DNA of 64,000 nucleotides. It comes from Photorhabdus bodei. GTDB taxonomy: Bacteria; Pseudomonadota; Gammaproteobacteria; Enterobacterales; Enterobacteriaceae. The stretch is taken from NCBI RefSeq assembly GCF_003287735.1, contig NZ_NSCM01000022.1, forward strand, positions 1-64,000, given 5' to 3'. Every line of letters starts with the position of its first letter. Within the stretch, counting starts at the first letter, position 1. Below, piece after piece: positions 1 through 10,095 of the stretch. The position numbers were made by a program, and so were the translations under genes. The notes beneath the pieces are model-generated. The model had not been told where the DNA came from and ran no database searches. It saw only the letters and a program-made list of their open reading frames with translations.

Positions 1-26
1 GAGGTATAGGTGCTATGATAGGCATC

Positions 27-90
27 ACTCAGTCCGTGTTGGGGTTTGGGATTTTTCGCAATTGATCAGATCGCAAAAATCGGACTGAGT
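27..90. repeat. imperfect inverted repeat / long hairpin
   Basis: A 10-bp arm at 27-36 (actcagtccg) is exactly complementary to 81-90, and inner segments gatttttcgc and cgcaaaaatc pair imperfectly. It could be a terminator of a gene left of the window or the edge of a mobile element. The rest of 91-396 is AT-rich and I see no gene in it. Confidence 0.5.
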
Positions 91-396
91 TCCCTCCAAG
101 TGATCTATTATTTTGAAAAGTTATTTATATCACATTAATAATAATGCCGAAAAACATATAATATATATTTTTTTATTATATTTGATTTTAAATTTTAACT
201 AATGTAAAAATCAATTATCTTATTTTCTATTATTTCTTTATAATTTTCCGCTTATAAGAATCATAACCTGATGTGCTCGTATCTGACGAGTCTAACACAA
301 GCCTCAGTAGTCAGAAATGACGAATCCGGCCGCCTTTAAATCTATTATGCCTTTATTTCGTATGTTCATTACTGGAACAATAAAAGTGAATAAAAC

Positions 397-486
397 ATGA
401 GGAACATCACTATTTACGGTAAAAAATCTTACAGCATTAATCATGCAATAGTGGTAAAAATAACATCAATAAATTATCAAAAATGA
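397..486 (+). CDS. possible 29-codon upstream ORF of the cyclase gene
   Basis: An ATG at 397 opens a 29-codon frame that ends in TGA at 484-486, inside the Shine-Dalgarno region (TGAGG, 484-488) of the downstream cyclase gene. Its own ribosome site is weak. The placement would allow translational coupling, but the peptide has no recognisable family and may be chance. Confidence 0.2.
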   Translation: MRNITIYGKKSYSINHAIVVKITSINYQK

Positions 487-494
487 GGTTTTTT

Positions 495-1232
495 ATGTCA
501 AATAGCATTTTACAAGCACTCACTTTATTGAAGTCAAAAAAATGGGTCGATTTGACGCATAGCTTCGATAAAGATTCTCCACATTTTTTTATGCTTGATT
601 CAGCAGAGTTTAAAACACTTTTTGATTACAAAGATGGCTTTTTTGTTCAGCAATTTTCTTTTCCCGGCCAATATGGGACTCACATTGACGCTCCCTGCCA
701 TTTTGTTCCTAATACCCGTTATGTTGATGAACTGGAATTAAAAGAATTAGTTTTACCTTTAATCGTGCTTAATCAATCAGAAAGAGCAAAACAGGACCCC
801 AACTTTTCACTTTCTAAAGAAGATATTCTTAAATTTGAAGAAGAATATGGAATTATTGAGGCAGGTACTTTCGTTGCGCTCAGAACTGACTGGAGTAAAC
901 GCTGGTCATCTCAGGAAAAAATGGACAATAAAGATGATTCTGGTAATAACCAAATACCTGGGTGGGGAATAGATGCCCTTAAATTTTTATTTGAGGAGCG
1001 TCATATTAAAGCCATCGGACATGAAACATTTGATACCGACGCCGCTAAAGATTTTAGAAAGAATAATGCCTTGTTGGGCGAAGATTATGTATTAAAGCAA
1101 GATACTTATCAGATAGAACTTTTGGCTAATTTGGACCAAGTACCTGTACGTGGCGCAGTTATTTTCAATATTGTAGCCAAACCTAAAAAAGCCTCTGGTT
1201 TTCCTGTTCGTTCGTTTGCCATACTGCCATGA
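495..1232 (+). CDS. cyclase-family metal hydrolase (kynurenine formamidase-like)
   Basis: A 245-aa protein of the cyclase family (PF04199), which includes kynurenine formamidase, isatin hydrolase and polyketide-associated cyclases. The family's metal-binding signature HxGTHxDxPxH appears as QYGTHIDAPCHF near residues 60-70; the first His is replaced by Gln-Tyr context, while the GTHxDAPxH core that supplies ligands is kept. I chose the ATG at 495 because TGAGG at 484-488 lies 6 nt before it; an in-frame ATG at 483 has no ribosome site. There is no signal peptide, so it is probably cytoplasmic. No partner gene lies nearby and the substrate cannot be inferred. An ERIC begins 39 bp after the stop. 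Confidence 0.8.
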   Translation: MSNSILQALTLLKSKKWVDLTHSFDKDSPHFFMLDSAEFKTLFDYKDGFFVQQFSFPGQYGTHIDAPCHFVPNTRYVDELELKELVLPLIVLNQSERAKQDPNFSLSKEDILKFEEEYGIIEAGTFVALRTDWSKRWSSQEKMDNKDDSGNNQIPGWGIDALKFLFEERHIKAIGHETFDTDAAKDFRKNNALLGEDYVLKQDTYQIELLANLDQVPVRGAVIFNIVAKPKKASGFPVRSFAILP

Positions 1233-1270
1233 CTACTCCATCCTTGTGCCGTATATTCATTACGGCATTA

Positions 1271-1397
1271 TATACCCGTTATCTTTCAAGCTGCCTCTTT
1301 GTTGGCTGCACTCGCTCACCCCGGTCACATCGTTACCTATGCTCCCGGGGATTCACTCCCTTGCCGTCGCGATCCATCTTGAAATCCATAGGGTATA
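1271..1397. repeat. ERIC element, full length
   Basis: A 127-bp ERIC/IRU palindrome starting tatacccgttatctttcaag and ending ccatagggtata. It lies between the cyclase gene and argS. One base in the usual gatgcatctt segment differs (gatccatctt). Confidence 0.95.
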
Positions 1398-1584
1398 GTC
1401 ACCATCATGATTTTTCGATGAAATGCGTTTTTTATCTCCGTAACTTGGCACAAAGCAACAGTAAAGTGGTATGTCATGTGTTGAATATGGTATAAAACCC
1501 GCCGTTTTTTCTTATGAACCATTTTGCAAAGGATATTGTTTGCTACAATATACCTATTTCTTGTTCGTCATTTAAGGTAACCAG

Positions 1585-3315
1585 GTGAATATTCAGGCGA
1601 TTCTTTCAGAAAAAGTCAGCCAAGCGCTGATTGCAGCAGGTGCTCCAGCCGACAGCGAAGCTCACATCCGCCAATCCGCGAAAGCGCAATTTGGCGACTA
1701 TCAGGCCAATGGTGTTATGGCCGCCGCGAAAAAAGTGGGTATGCCTCCCCGACAACTGGCAGAAAAAGTTGTTAACCTGCTAAATCTGCAAGGTATCGCC
1801 AATAAAGTTGAAATCGCTGGCCCCGGCTTTATCAATATTTTCCTTGATAAAGCGTGGATTGCAGCCAATATCGAAACTGCACTGAAAGATGAAAAGCTGG
1901 GCGTTACGCCAGCCAAACCACAAACTATTGTTGTCGATTATTCCGCCCCCAATGTTGCGAAACAGATGCACGTTGGTCATTTGCGCTCCACGATTATTGG
2001 TGATGCCGCCGTCCGCACACTTGAATTCCTCGGTCATAAGATTATCCGCGCTAACCATGTGGGTGACTGGGGAACCCAGTTCGGCATGCTAATTGCCTAT
2101 TTGGAAAAAGTGCAAAACGAAAATGCCAGCGATATGGCATTGTCCGATCTGGAAGCTTTCTATCGCGAAGCCAAAAAGCATTACGATGAAGATGAAGCGT
2201 TTGCCATCCGCGCCCGTAGCTATGTCGTAAAACTACAAGGCGGTGATGAATATTGCCGTACCATGTGGCGCAAGCTAGTGGATATCACGATGGCCCAAAA
2301 TCAGCAAACCTATGATCGTCTAAATGTCACGCTGACTAAAGATTCTGTCATGGGTGAAAGTCTGTACAACGATCTGCTACCCGGTATTGTCGCTGATCTG
2401 AAACAGCAAGGGCTGGCAGTGGAAAGCGATGGTGCAACCGTGGTTTACCTTGATGAATATAAAAACAAAGAAGGTGAACCGATGGGCGTTATTATCCAAA
2501 AGAAGGATGGAGGTTATCTTTACACCACAACCGATATCGCCTGCGCAAAATACCGTTATGAAACCCTGCACGCGGACCGCGTTCTTTACTACATCGATTC
2601 CCGTCAACATCAACATTTGATGCAAGCCTGGACCATCGTTCGTAAAGCTGGTTATGTACCAAAATCCGTGTCACTGGAACACCATATGTTCGGCATGATG
2701 TTGGGCAAAGATGGCAAACCATTTAAAACTCGCGCCGGCGGTACTGTCAGATTGACCGATCTATTGGATGAAGCTATTGAACGTGCCAACACCCTTATCC
2801 GTGAAAAGAACCCGGATATGCCAGAAGATGAATTGAAAAAAGTGGTTGAAGCTGTCGGTATCGGTGCCGTGAAATACGCTGATCTCTCCAAGAGCCGTAC
2901 CACAGATTACATCTTCGATTGGGATAATATGCTCGCCTTTGAAGGCAATACCGCGCCTTATATGCAATATGCTTACACCCGTGTTGCCTCCATCTTTAAA
3001 CGTGCCGAAATCGATGAAAGCAGTCTGACCCTACCGGTTATCCTAAATGAAGATCGTGAACAAACATTGGCCACCCGTTTGTTACAATTTGAAGAGGCCA
3101 TTACCACCGTCGCCCGTGAAGGTACACCACATGTGATGTGTGCTTACCTGTACGATTTGGCTGGTCTATTCTCCTGTTTCTATGAACACTGCCAAATCCT
3201 CAATGCGGAAAGCGAAGAGTTGCGTCAAAGCCGCCTGAAACTGGCGCTCCTGACCGCTAAGACATTGAAGCAAGGTCTGAATACATTGGGGATTGAGACG
3301 ATAGAGCGGATGTAA
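1585..3315 (+). CDS. argS: arginyl-tRNA synthetase
   Basis: Class I aminoacyl-tRNA synthetase that charges tRNA-Arg in the cytoplasm. The 576-aa length and N-terminus ([11 protein letters not shown]) match E. coli ArgS, which also starts with GTG; here GTG is at 1585 with AAGG at 1574-1577. An N-terminal Add-1 domain is followed by the HIGH-type motif in [16 protein letters not shown] near residue 128, the Rossmann core, and a C-terminal DALR anticodon-binding domain ending in ERM. As is normal for ArgS the canonical KMSKS lysine loop is altered ([13 protein letters not shown]). It stands alone and converges on the NRPS operon with an ERIC between them. Confidence 0.97.
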   Translation: MNIQAILSEKVSQALIAAGAPADSEAHIRQSAKAQFGDYQANGVMAAAKKVGMPPRQLAEKVVNLLNLQGIANKVEIAGPGFINIFLDKAWIAANIETALKDEKLGVTPAKPQTIVVDYSAPNVAKQMHVGHLRSTIIGDAAVRTLEFLGHKIIRANHVGDWGTQFGMLIAYLEKVQNENASDMALSDLEAFYREAKKHYDEDEAFAIRARSYVVKLQGGDEYCRTMWRKLVDITMAQNQQTYDRLNVTLTKDSVMGESLYNDLLPGIVADLKQQGLAVESDGATVVYLDEYKNKEGEPMGVIIQKKDGGYLYTTTDIACAKYRYETLHADRVLYYIDSRQHQHLMQAWTIVRKAGYVPKSVSLEHHMFGMMLGKDGKPFKTRAGGTVRLTDLLDEAIERANTLIREKNPDMPEDELKKVVEAVGIGAVKYADLSKSRTTDYIFDWDNMLAFEGNTAPYMQYAYTRVASIFKRAEIDESSLTLPVILNEDREQTLATRLLQFEEAITTVAREGTPHVMCAYLYDLAGLFSCFYEHCQILNAESEELRQSRLKLALLTAKTLKQGLNTLGIETIERM

Positions 3316-3469
3316 CAGGATAATCGCTGTTTTTCTGAAAAATTGGCGTGATTGGGCATATCTATTATCGCCTTATCACGCCTGTCACAATAGGCACTGC
3401 CACTCTTTATAATCCCCAACGCGACCACCACCCGCTGAGCGAATCCGCTTGTTACAATTAATGTTCATA

Positions 3470-3596
3470 TATACCCTATGGATTTCAAGATGCATCGCGA
3501 CGGCAAGGGAGCGAATCCCCGGGAGCATAGGTAACTATGTGACCGGGGTGAGTGAGTGCAGCCAATAAAGAGGCAACTTGAAAGATAACGGGTATA
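3470..3596. repeat. ERIC element, full length
   Basis: A 127-bp ERIC, in the opposite orientation to the copy at 1271, lying in the convergent gap between argS and the NRPS gene. If transcribed from either side it would form a strong hairpin at the 3' ends of both transcripts. Confidence 0.95.
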
Positions 3597-3667
3597 AGCT
3601 AACTCAGCGTCTGACGTGGATATTCAACCTGAGTGTCATTCCAACGTCGGATTGCATCATTATTGTG

Positions 3668-6600
3668 CTACTGTGATTGTGCTACTGGCAAAGCTGGAGT
3701 AGGAAAAGCCACCTGTTGCCAATCACGCTCAGCAACTAATCGAATCAATTGACAATAGCTGTCATGCATGGCCTTGATGGTATCGGCTTCAAACAGTTGT
3801 TCGACGTAATCCCATTCAGCAACAAATCCTTCATCAGTTTCATAAGCCCTATGATCCAGCCAGACCTGTGGAGTTTGGGAAATGGAATATTGCATCCCCT
3901 GATAGCTTTCATCCAACGGTAACTCAAACATGCTGGCTTTGCTACTCACCCCCAATACACTGGTTAACATAACCGGAGCAATAACGGTATTGTCTGGTAG
4001 CTCTCTCTGCTGTTTCAACATACGTTGTACATCAACCCCATCAAACAGATTATGTTCAATATCCTGCAACAGTGCGCCATGAACCTGTTCAAGTTGCTGA
4101 CAAATCGAAATATCCGTACGATTTTGGTAAGCGAAGAGACTTAAGACGGTAAAATCACCAATAATCTGATTAACCTGCGGATGAAGTGGCAAGCGATTAA
4201 ACCGTGTCAAATTAAGGCAAATCTGCTCTTGTCCGGCCCAATAGCAAAGGGTTCGGCTATAAAGTTCAACAATCAACGCCGTTGGGCTAATACTGTAATG
4301 TTGACATTTATCCAATAATTTCTGCCATATCGATTGTGGAATAACGCCACTGATACGTTGGAAATGAGGTTTACCCATTACAGCAGGACGTATTGCCAAA
4401 GGCAGATTCATTTCAAGTGACATGGAGCTGGCTTTCTGTCGCCAATAATTCTCAGCTTGCGTGAACAACGCACTGTTCCGTGCCCGCTCATACTGCAAAT
4501 GATAATCACGATAGGTAATATCCAACACCGGTAACGGCAATTCTGGCTGCTGATAGAGCTGAATCCATTCTGAAAACAGAATTTCAAAGCTGGTCATATC
4601 AATGATGATCGCATCAAAGCTGATATGCAGAATGTATTTGCCTGCGTACTCACTTAACAGAATGTCGAATAGCGGATAACGTTCTGGCGCATAAACTTTA
4701 TGTGAAAATTGTTCGCGCAGTGCCATAAATTCGGTATCCGTTGTGATCTGCCGATATGAGATATTGTAGTAAGGCACACTGTTTAGATAACGCTGTTCAC
4801 CATTTTCAAATATCGTGCATAACGAAGGATGACGTGAGATAAGTTGGTTGAATGTCAGTTCTAAATGCCGATGATCCAATTGTCCAAAGACAAATTCACT
4901 GTAGATATGGGTTGATACCTCACTCAGTTCAAAACTCTTGAAGCGACCCAAATAGTAAGTTTGTTGAACATTATTCAGTGGGAACGGATGATAACGGTGT
5001 TCCAAATCAGCACGTTTAATCAGGTAATCCCGATACATGAATTCGCCACGACCCACCTCCACCAATGGAACTAAGCGAGAGATCATTTTCTGCTGGAAAA
5101 TATCTCTAATTTTCAGATCACAATTCAACTCAGTATTTATCTGATTAACCAGATGAATCGCTGATAGGCTACTTCCTCCCAAACTAAAAAAGTCGTCAGT
5201 AATGCCAACTTGAGTTTGCCCATCACCTAATACCTGACTAAAGATCCGACACAATATCCGCTGGCACTCCGTGTAAGGCGCAACATAGTGTTGCTGCTCA
5301 TGTAACTGAATGGCTGGCAGCGCTTTGCGATCCACCTTGCCGTTGGCATTTAACGGAATATTTGCCAGGAACATATAGGTACTGGGCAACATATAATCAG
5401 GCAGCAACGGCGTGAAAAAATCCGTCAGCAGTTGGCGATCCAAAGGCGCATTAGCCTGATAATAAGCAGCAAGGAAAGGTTCCCCGCCCGGAGTAACGGA
5501 TTGCTGTAAAGCCACCACCGCACGCTGGATACCCGGATATTGCTGTAATACCGACTCAATTTCCCCCAATTCAATCCGGTGCCCACGCAATTTAATCTGA
5601 TTGTCAACTCGACTGATATATTCCAGATTACCGCAAGGTAAATAACGAACCCGATCACCGGTTTTATACATGATTGGCCCAGGCCAGTTTTCCCCTGTGC
5701 AATAGAATGGGTTAGATATAAATTGACTACGGGTCAACTGTGGATTACCAAAATACCCACGTGCCACACCGGCCCCTGAAATATGCAGCTCACCAATCAC
5801 ACCAGGAGGAACCGGACAACCTGACTCATCTAAAACATAACACTGGGTATTGGCTATCGGTTTGCCGATTAGCACCTGTGGCTGTTCAACATTTAGTAAG
5901 CAACCCGTTGACCAAACACACGTTTCCGTCGGGCCATACATATTCCATGTCTGCATGGTCATCTTCGCTAACCGCCGTGCCAAATCATTGGAGACCGCTT
6001 CTCCGCCACATATCGCCCGAACTGGCAGAAATTGCCCATCCATCTGTAAAATGATCTGTTGCCAGAATGAAGGAGTTCCTTGCATCAAGCTGACACGGTA
6101 CGTTTCCAGATAATGTTTTAGCCTATTCGTTTCGAGTAATTGACGTTGATCCGCTAATACCACGGTGGCACCAAACATTAGTGGCATAAAAATTTCCAAT
6201 TTGCATATATCAAACGCCAACGTCGTAATAGCCAAAAAGCGATCCTGAGATGTCAATGCAATACGCCGCTGCACATCATTAAACACATTCAGAAGATTGC
6301 CGTGTTCGATGGCGACACCTTTCGGCTTACCCGTTGTACCGGAAGTATAGGTAACATAGGCTAAATCATGAGGTTGCACTTTTAATTCAGGGTTGCTGGT
6401 CGGTTCATCAGAGAAAATATCACTGCCCGCCTGACTATTGAGATATAAATGCTGCACGCCCTGAGGTAAAAAACCTGTAGGAACAGGCTGCGAAGTCAAT
6501 AGCAACACCGGCTGGGCGTCTTCAAGAATCGAATGAGTTCTGATAGCCGGTGACTGGGTATCAATGGGAACGTAAGCGCATCCCAATTTAAGTATCGCCA

Positions 6601-7942
6601 ACAATGCGACGAACAAATCGGCTTCACGGGACATCATGATCGCCACCCGATCACCAATTTCCAGACAATAGTGCCGCATCATATAGCTCGCAAGCTGATT
6701 GGCTCGCTGATTCAGTTCGCCGTAACTCATCGCAACTTGTTCAGTCAATACCGCCGGATGGTCTGGTGCCAAATTGACTTGCTGTTCAAACAGCGCGGGG
6801 ATGGTGGTGTGCGGATAATCGCATTGTGTTTGATTATTCTGATAATAATAACGTTGCAACAAGTTTTCCGGTAACTGCGCCAATGCCATAAAACTGACTT
6901 TTCCCTGCTTAAAATCAGGCAAGCGACGCATAAATTCGGCAATATAATCGGCAACCGCACTGAAAAAAGGTATCCCCTGACGGAAGTTCAGCGTCAAGCT
7001 TTGGCTAACACTGTGCCAATTCAGACTCAGATTAAGATTCTCTTGGTCCCAATTCGGCTGGCAATCCACAAACACCGCGACACCCGGTACAGGCAGTGCG
7101 GATGAAACGCTTAAAGGATCATAAAAGGGGTTATCCAATTCACCGGACCAAAGGCAATCTATCTCATTTCGCAAACCGACATATTTCTCAACGCCTGTTA
7201 GTAACTGATAGTGATTCAACCGACGCTGATCATGATTCCAATCGAAACTGTAAAGTACAGAGCGGCGGGCATTAAATAAGAACTGTAGCAACAACGCCAA
7301 TAACGCAACATCTTCCTGTTGGAAAATCCCCGTAACCGGTAATGTGACAATTTCTCTTTCACTTTGCTCAAGGTTAATTTCATCTTGCAGAACAAAACAG
7401 GTGTAATGTTGGCTCTGCTCGGCCAACACCCATTGCTGGTTACGCATCTGTTCCTGCGCCTGATACCATAGCGATATATCATTTTTACTGGGATACCACT
7501 GGGGTGTATGCTCCAAATCGTAACGGCAAAAAGTAATCAAACCGTCAATAAAAAGTTCCGCCAACAATTCATGAGCCTGTACTGATCGATACGCTTCCCA
7601 AGCCAATTTTTTTTCTGCCAATATCTGCCAACTTCCACCATGCTCACCCACAACCTGAAATAAAGCGGCCTCTTCTTGGTTAAAAGCCACTAACTTAATC
7701 GCAGCCGCCGCAGAAATCGCGGGCATCATGCCGTAACAAAACTCGCAATCAATAGCATAATCCGCAATATGCTCATGTGAAATCAGCATGAAATTATGCT
7801 TAAATGCGGCTTGCCAGGCTGCTTGCTGCTCTACATCATCGGCTACCACATAAACAAAGTGTCCCGCGTCCAATAGATAACGGACAACATGAGAGCTTAG
7901 CTGATCCAAATGAGCGCCAGTGAGTATGTTAAGTATTCTCAT
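3668..7942 (-). CDS. NRPS: N-terminal unassigned region, adenylation, carrier, heterocyclization domains
   Basis: A 1424-aa non-ribosomal peptide synthetase. Residues 1-180 weakly resemble the formyltransferase domain of LgrA-type enzymes but without its catalytic His. Residues 190-375 look like the C-terminal half of a condensation domain. Adenylation domain: 380-880, with YTSGTTGKPKG at 532-542 and NGKVDRKAL at 867-875. Carrier protein: GGSSL, phosphopantetheine Ser about 925. Terminal heterocyclization (Cy) domain: 985-1424, with FPLNNVQQTYYLGR, DxxxxDxxS at 1110-1118, GDFT and SQTPQVWLDH. My reading of the ten specificity residues is D578 I579 L582 Q621 I644 G646 M668 V676 W677 K869, close to the glycine code DILQLGLIWK. 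There is no downstream module or thioesterase. GGGAG lies 9 nt before the ATG, and the gap to the preceding small gene is 6 nt. The product is unknown. Confidence 0.9.
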   Translation of the reverse strand: MRILNILTGAHLDQLSSHVVRYLLDAGHFVYVVADDVEQQAAWQAAFKHNFMLISHEHIADYAIDCEFCYGMMPAISAAAAIKLVAFNQEEAALFQVVGEHGGSWQILAEKKLAWEAYRSVQAHELLAELFIDGLITFCRYDLEHTPQWYPSKNDISLWYQAQEQMRNQQWVLAEQSQHYTCFVLQDEINLEQSEREIVTLPVTGIFQQEDVALLALLLQFLFNARRSVLYSFDWNHDQRRLNHYQLLTGVEKYVGLRNEIDCLWSGELDNPFYDPLSVSSALPVPGVAVFVDCQPNWDQENLNLSLNWHSVSQSLTLNFRQGIPFFSAVADYIAEFMRRLPDFKQGKVSFMALAQLPENLLQRYYYQNNQTQCDYPHTTIPALFEQQVNLAPDHPAVLTEQVAMSYGELNQRANQLASYMMRHYCLEIGDRVAIMMSREADLFVALLAILKLGCAYVPIDTQSPAIRTHSILEDAQPVLLLTSQPVPTGFLPQGVQHLYLNSQAGSDIFSDEPTSNPELKVQPHDLAYVTYTSGTTGKPKGVAIEHGNLLNVFNDVQRRIALTSQDRFLAITTLAFDICKLEIFMPLMFGATVVLADQRQLLETNRLKHYLETYRVSLMQGTPSFWQQIILQMDGQFLPVRAICGGEAVSNDLARRLAKMTMQTWNMYGPTETCVWSTGCLLNVEQPQVLIGKPIANTQCYVLDESGCPVPPGVIGELHISGAGVARGYFGNPQLTRSQFISNPFYCTGENWPGPIMYKTGDRVRYLPCGNLEYISRVDNQIKLRGHRIELGEIESVLQQYPGIQRAVVALQQSVTPGGEPFLAAYYQANAPLDRQLLTDFFTPLLPDYMLPSTYMFLANIPLNANGKVDRKALPAIQLHEQQHYVAPYTECQRILCRIFSQVLGDGQTQVGITDDFFSLGGSSLSAIHLVNQINTELNCDLKIRDIFQQKMISRLVPLVEVGRGEFMYRDYLIKRADLEHRYHPFPLNNVQQTYYLGRFKSFELSEVSTHIYSEFVFGQLDHRHLELTFNQLISRHPSLCTIFENGEQRYLNSVPYYNISYRQITTDTEFMALREQFSHKVYAPERYPLFDILLSEYAGKYILHISFDAIIIDMTSFEILFSEWIQLYQQPELPLPVLDITYRDYHLQYERARNSALFTQAENYWRQKASSMSLEMNLPLAIRPAVMGKPHFQRISGVIPQSIWQKLLDKCQHYSISPTALIVELYSRTLCYWAGQEQICLNLTRFNRLPLHPQVNQIIGDFTVLSLFAYQNRTDISICQQLEQVHGALLQDIEHNLFDGVDVQRMLKQQRELPDNTVIAPVMLTSVLGVSSKASMFELPLDESYQGMQYSISQTPQVWLDHRAYETDEGFVAEWDYVEQLFEADTIKAMHDSYCQLIRLVAERDWQQVAFPTPALPVAQSQ

Positions 7943-7948
7943 AACGTA

Positions 7949-8137
7949 TCACTCCCTCACCGAGCTGACATGATGAGGGTTAACGGCAACCAGAACAGGT
8001 ACCCCCCTATTTTCGTTATAATTAACTTCCTGTATCAAAATTAAGCTTTGACGATTAATCAAACGGGTTTTAATTTCTTTTACCACACTCTTGAGTTCTG
8101 CCATTGATACGGTTTGATGAGACATTACATTACTCAT
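7949..8137 (-). CDS. small unknown protein between N-oxygenase and NRPS
   Basis: A 62-aa protein that I do not recognise. I place the start at the ATG at 8137, because GGAG at 8147-8150 lies 9 nt before it and overlaps the stop codon of the diiron oxygenase gene; the frame is open further upstream but lacks a better site. It is not MbtH: the conserved Asn/Glu/Trp pattern is missing. It contains a charged helical stretch (AELKSVVKEIKTRL) followed by a short beta-like segment (SLILIQEVNY and VPVLVAV). Its position 6 nt before the NRPS start implies co-translation and a role in the same pathway, perhaps as a partner of the NRPS, but that is inference. Confidence 0.75.
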   Translation of the reverse strand: MSNVMSHQTVSMAELKSVVKEIKTRLINRQSLILIQEVNYNENRGVPVLVAVNPHHVSSVRE

Positions 8138-8151
8138 TTCCTCGGCTCCTC

Positions 8152-9120
8152 TCATGAAATAACCCATCCAATATTTTCAAAACCACGCCGAACCGCTTGA
8201 TGTTCAAGCACCCCCGCTCTCTTTAATGCCAATAAAACATTTTTTACAATAGGGACATCGGGCGTTACCTCAAATCCCTGATATATTCTCTGTACTGACT
8301 TCTCACTATAAGCCCGATCATTCGTAATACTGCTTAGGAGTTCGGTATTAAACTGTTTCTCTGATTCAATATTAAGATAAAGTTTAACGAAGTCAGCAAT
8401 ATGCTGACCAATTCCATAAGTTTCATCATCACTCATATGATGCCAGGTATATTGTAATAATTCATGGAAATATAGATAATGCCTGGATTCATCATTCATG
8501 TGGTCATTAACATAATATTTTATTGAAGGATGAACATTTTCACTGTTGAAAAACTCCACCAACTCTTTCACCAGCGTTGTTTCAAAAATACAGACTGCAA
8601 TTATTTCAAACAAATCATGGTAACGAGGAGAAAGACGCGACATTATCTCTGAAACCGCAACATAAGCATCTGATATAGGATAAGATAACTCTTTTATATC
8701 AGGAAATTTAGCCTTCAACTGGTTCATCATATTTCTGGCAATATAAACATGATAATATTCATCAATCACAATCGTATAAGCATTAATTTTCATCTGCTCA
8801 TGATATTTCACTGATAAATCATTATAGATGATTTTATTACAGGCTGAATTAATGAGTTTAATTTCAAGATTAATAATATCATTCAAATATTTAAAAAATG
8901 CTTGTATCAAAATCTCATTTTTAATTTCATAACTAATATGTTGTAAACTCTCATCAAGTAACAAAGGCTGTTTTTCTTCAGGAAAGAAAAAACCGGGTAT
9001 ATCAAAGTCAATATACTTCTCTGGCCGGGTTCTTATTGAAGCCCGTTGTTCCCATTTAGCGGTATAAGAGGACAATAATCCCCCCTTTGACAATACATTG
9101 CCAATCAGTTCTGAACTCAT
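8152..9120 (-). CDS. AurF/CmlI-type diiron N-oxygenase
   Basis: A 322-aa protein of the AurF family (PF11583), whose members oxidise amines to hydroxylamines, nitroso or nitro groups with a non-haem diiron centre. All seven AurF iron ligands can be matched with near-identical spacing: Glu86, Glu121 and His124 (DEYYH), Glu180 (FETT), then His207, Glu211 and His214 in HMNDESRH. AurF has E101, E136, H139, E196, H223, E227, H230. The N-terminus MSSELIGNVLSKG has no signal peptide. It is the first gene of a leftward operon with the 62-aa protein and the NRPS. The likely substrate is an amino acid or carrier-bound amine supplied by that NRPS, possibly glycine; this is inference. PvfB/HamC-like pathways pair the same two enzyme types. 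Confidence 0.88.
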   Translation of the reverse strand: MSSELIGNVLSKGGLLSSYTAKWEQRASIRTRPEKYIDFDIPGFFFPEEKQPLLLDESLQHISYEIKNEILIQAFFKYLNDIINLEIKLINSACNKIIYNDLSVKYHEQMKINAYTIVIDEYYHVYIARNMMNQLKAKFPDIKELSYPISDAYVAVSEIMSRLSPRYHDLFEIIAVCIFETTLVKELVEFFNSENVHPSIKYYVNDHMNDESRHYLYFHELLQYTWHHMSDDETYGIGQHIADFVKLYLNIESEKQFNTELLSSITNDRAYSEKSVQRIYQGFEVTPDVPIVKNVLLALKRAGVLEHQAVRRGFENIGWVIS

Positions 9121-10095
9121 GTGTCGTTCCTTATTTTAGGATAAAGCTGCTCCTCAATGTACATTCCAGTATCTGAACACTATTCATGCCCATTATTTTG
9201 ACAATAATGGTCTGCTGCATCAATAACGCCTACTGGAATAAGCTCTCGATGTTATATAAGGTAAGATATTCACCCCAACTTAATAGAGAATACTATTCAT
9301 AATTCATACCAACGGCTCCGTTAATTTCCATAATTAAAAAGACTAAGACTGATTACCCCTGATAAAACAATCTACAGAGAAAAAATTGACAAGTTGAGAG
9401 TGGTTAGCAACCTATTTCATTAGGTGACGTTATTTACCCATTTTCCTCCTATGTTACCCAGAAATTTTAACATCATCCATCTCATAATTTCCTATTTTCA
9501 CCCATAGGAACATTGATTAATAATAACATAAATATCAATACGATAGATAAAGAAACATACAATTCAGTTTCTAAAGAATTAGAGATAACAATCTGCTGAA
9601 TAACCCCGCCAGCAACACTAAAATTAACTGTCATATCAGCAAAGCCAATAACAGATCTATCAGCTTCGACATCTCCAAGCAGTAAAGAGATATTTGAGAT
9701 TATTGATGATGGGAAAAATTTATAACACATAGTTCCATATATTCCTTAGAAATAGTTTACTAGTATTACAAATATCTAATTAATATCACATAACGAATAT
9801 AGTCTATATGATAACTATGTTCCAGAACAGCATTCCTTATAATATTTATAGAAGAAATACGACCTGACACACATAATTAATTTTTCAATAAAATACTATT
9901 CAATCGAGTGACTATAATAGTCTAGTTACCACTGATTTATAAAAACTTATAACAATTAAATATATTACTTTTCATTCATAAATCGGATAAAAAATCAAAT
10001 TGAACAATTGAGCATGTCAATAATTTCAACACAGAGAAATATAAATACAGCAAAATAACTTACCTGACAGGCATAAATAATCAATAGATAATAGA
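9121..10095. other. AT-rich intergenic region upstream of the N-oxygenase operon
   Basis: Nearly 1 kb of AT-rich sequence that should contain the promoter of the leftward operon. Apart from the weak ORF at 9482-9730 I see no gene. A short inverted repeat cctatttcattagg lies near 9410. Confidence 0.6.
9482..9730 (-). CDS. possible small membrane protein, doubtful
   Basis: An open frame of 82 codons with one hydrophobic stretch (LSIVLIFMLLLINV) near the C-terminus. The ribosome site is poor (GGAACT directly before ATG, AAGGA 12 nt away) and the codon pattern is what AT-rich DNA gives by chance. No family is recognised. Confidence 0.2.
   Translation of the reverse strand: MCYKFFPSSIISNISLLLGDVEADRSVIGFADMTVNFSVAGGVIQQIVISNSLETELYVSLSIVLIFMLLLINVPMGENRKL

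Noticed and set aside
1..110. Transposon end at the window start
   Set aside because: There is an inverted repeat at 27-90, but no transposase fragment or target duplication can be seen, so I list it only as a hairpin.
1216..1398. Short frames over the ERIC at 1271
   Set aside because: They read ERIC sequence; the same peptide strings appear at other ERICs such as 62928-63116.
5740..6113. Plus-strand frames opposite the NRPS adenylation domain
   Set aside because: Antisense to well-conserved motifs; no ribosome site or family.
7949..8137. 62-aa protein as an MbtH-like NRPS activator
   Set aside because: Length and position fit, but the conserved MbtH residues (paired Trp and the NxExQxSxWP pattern) are missing.
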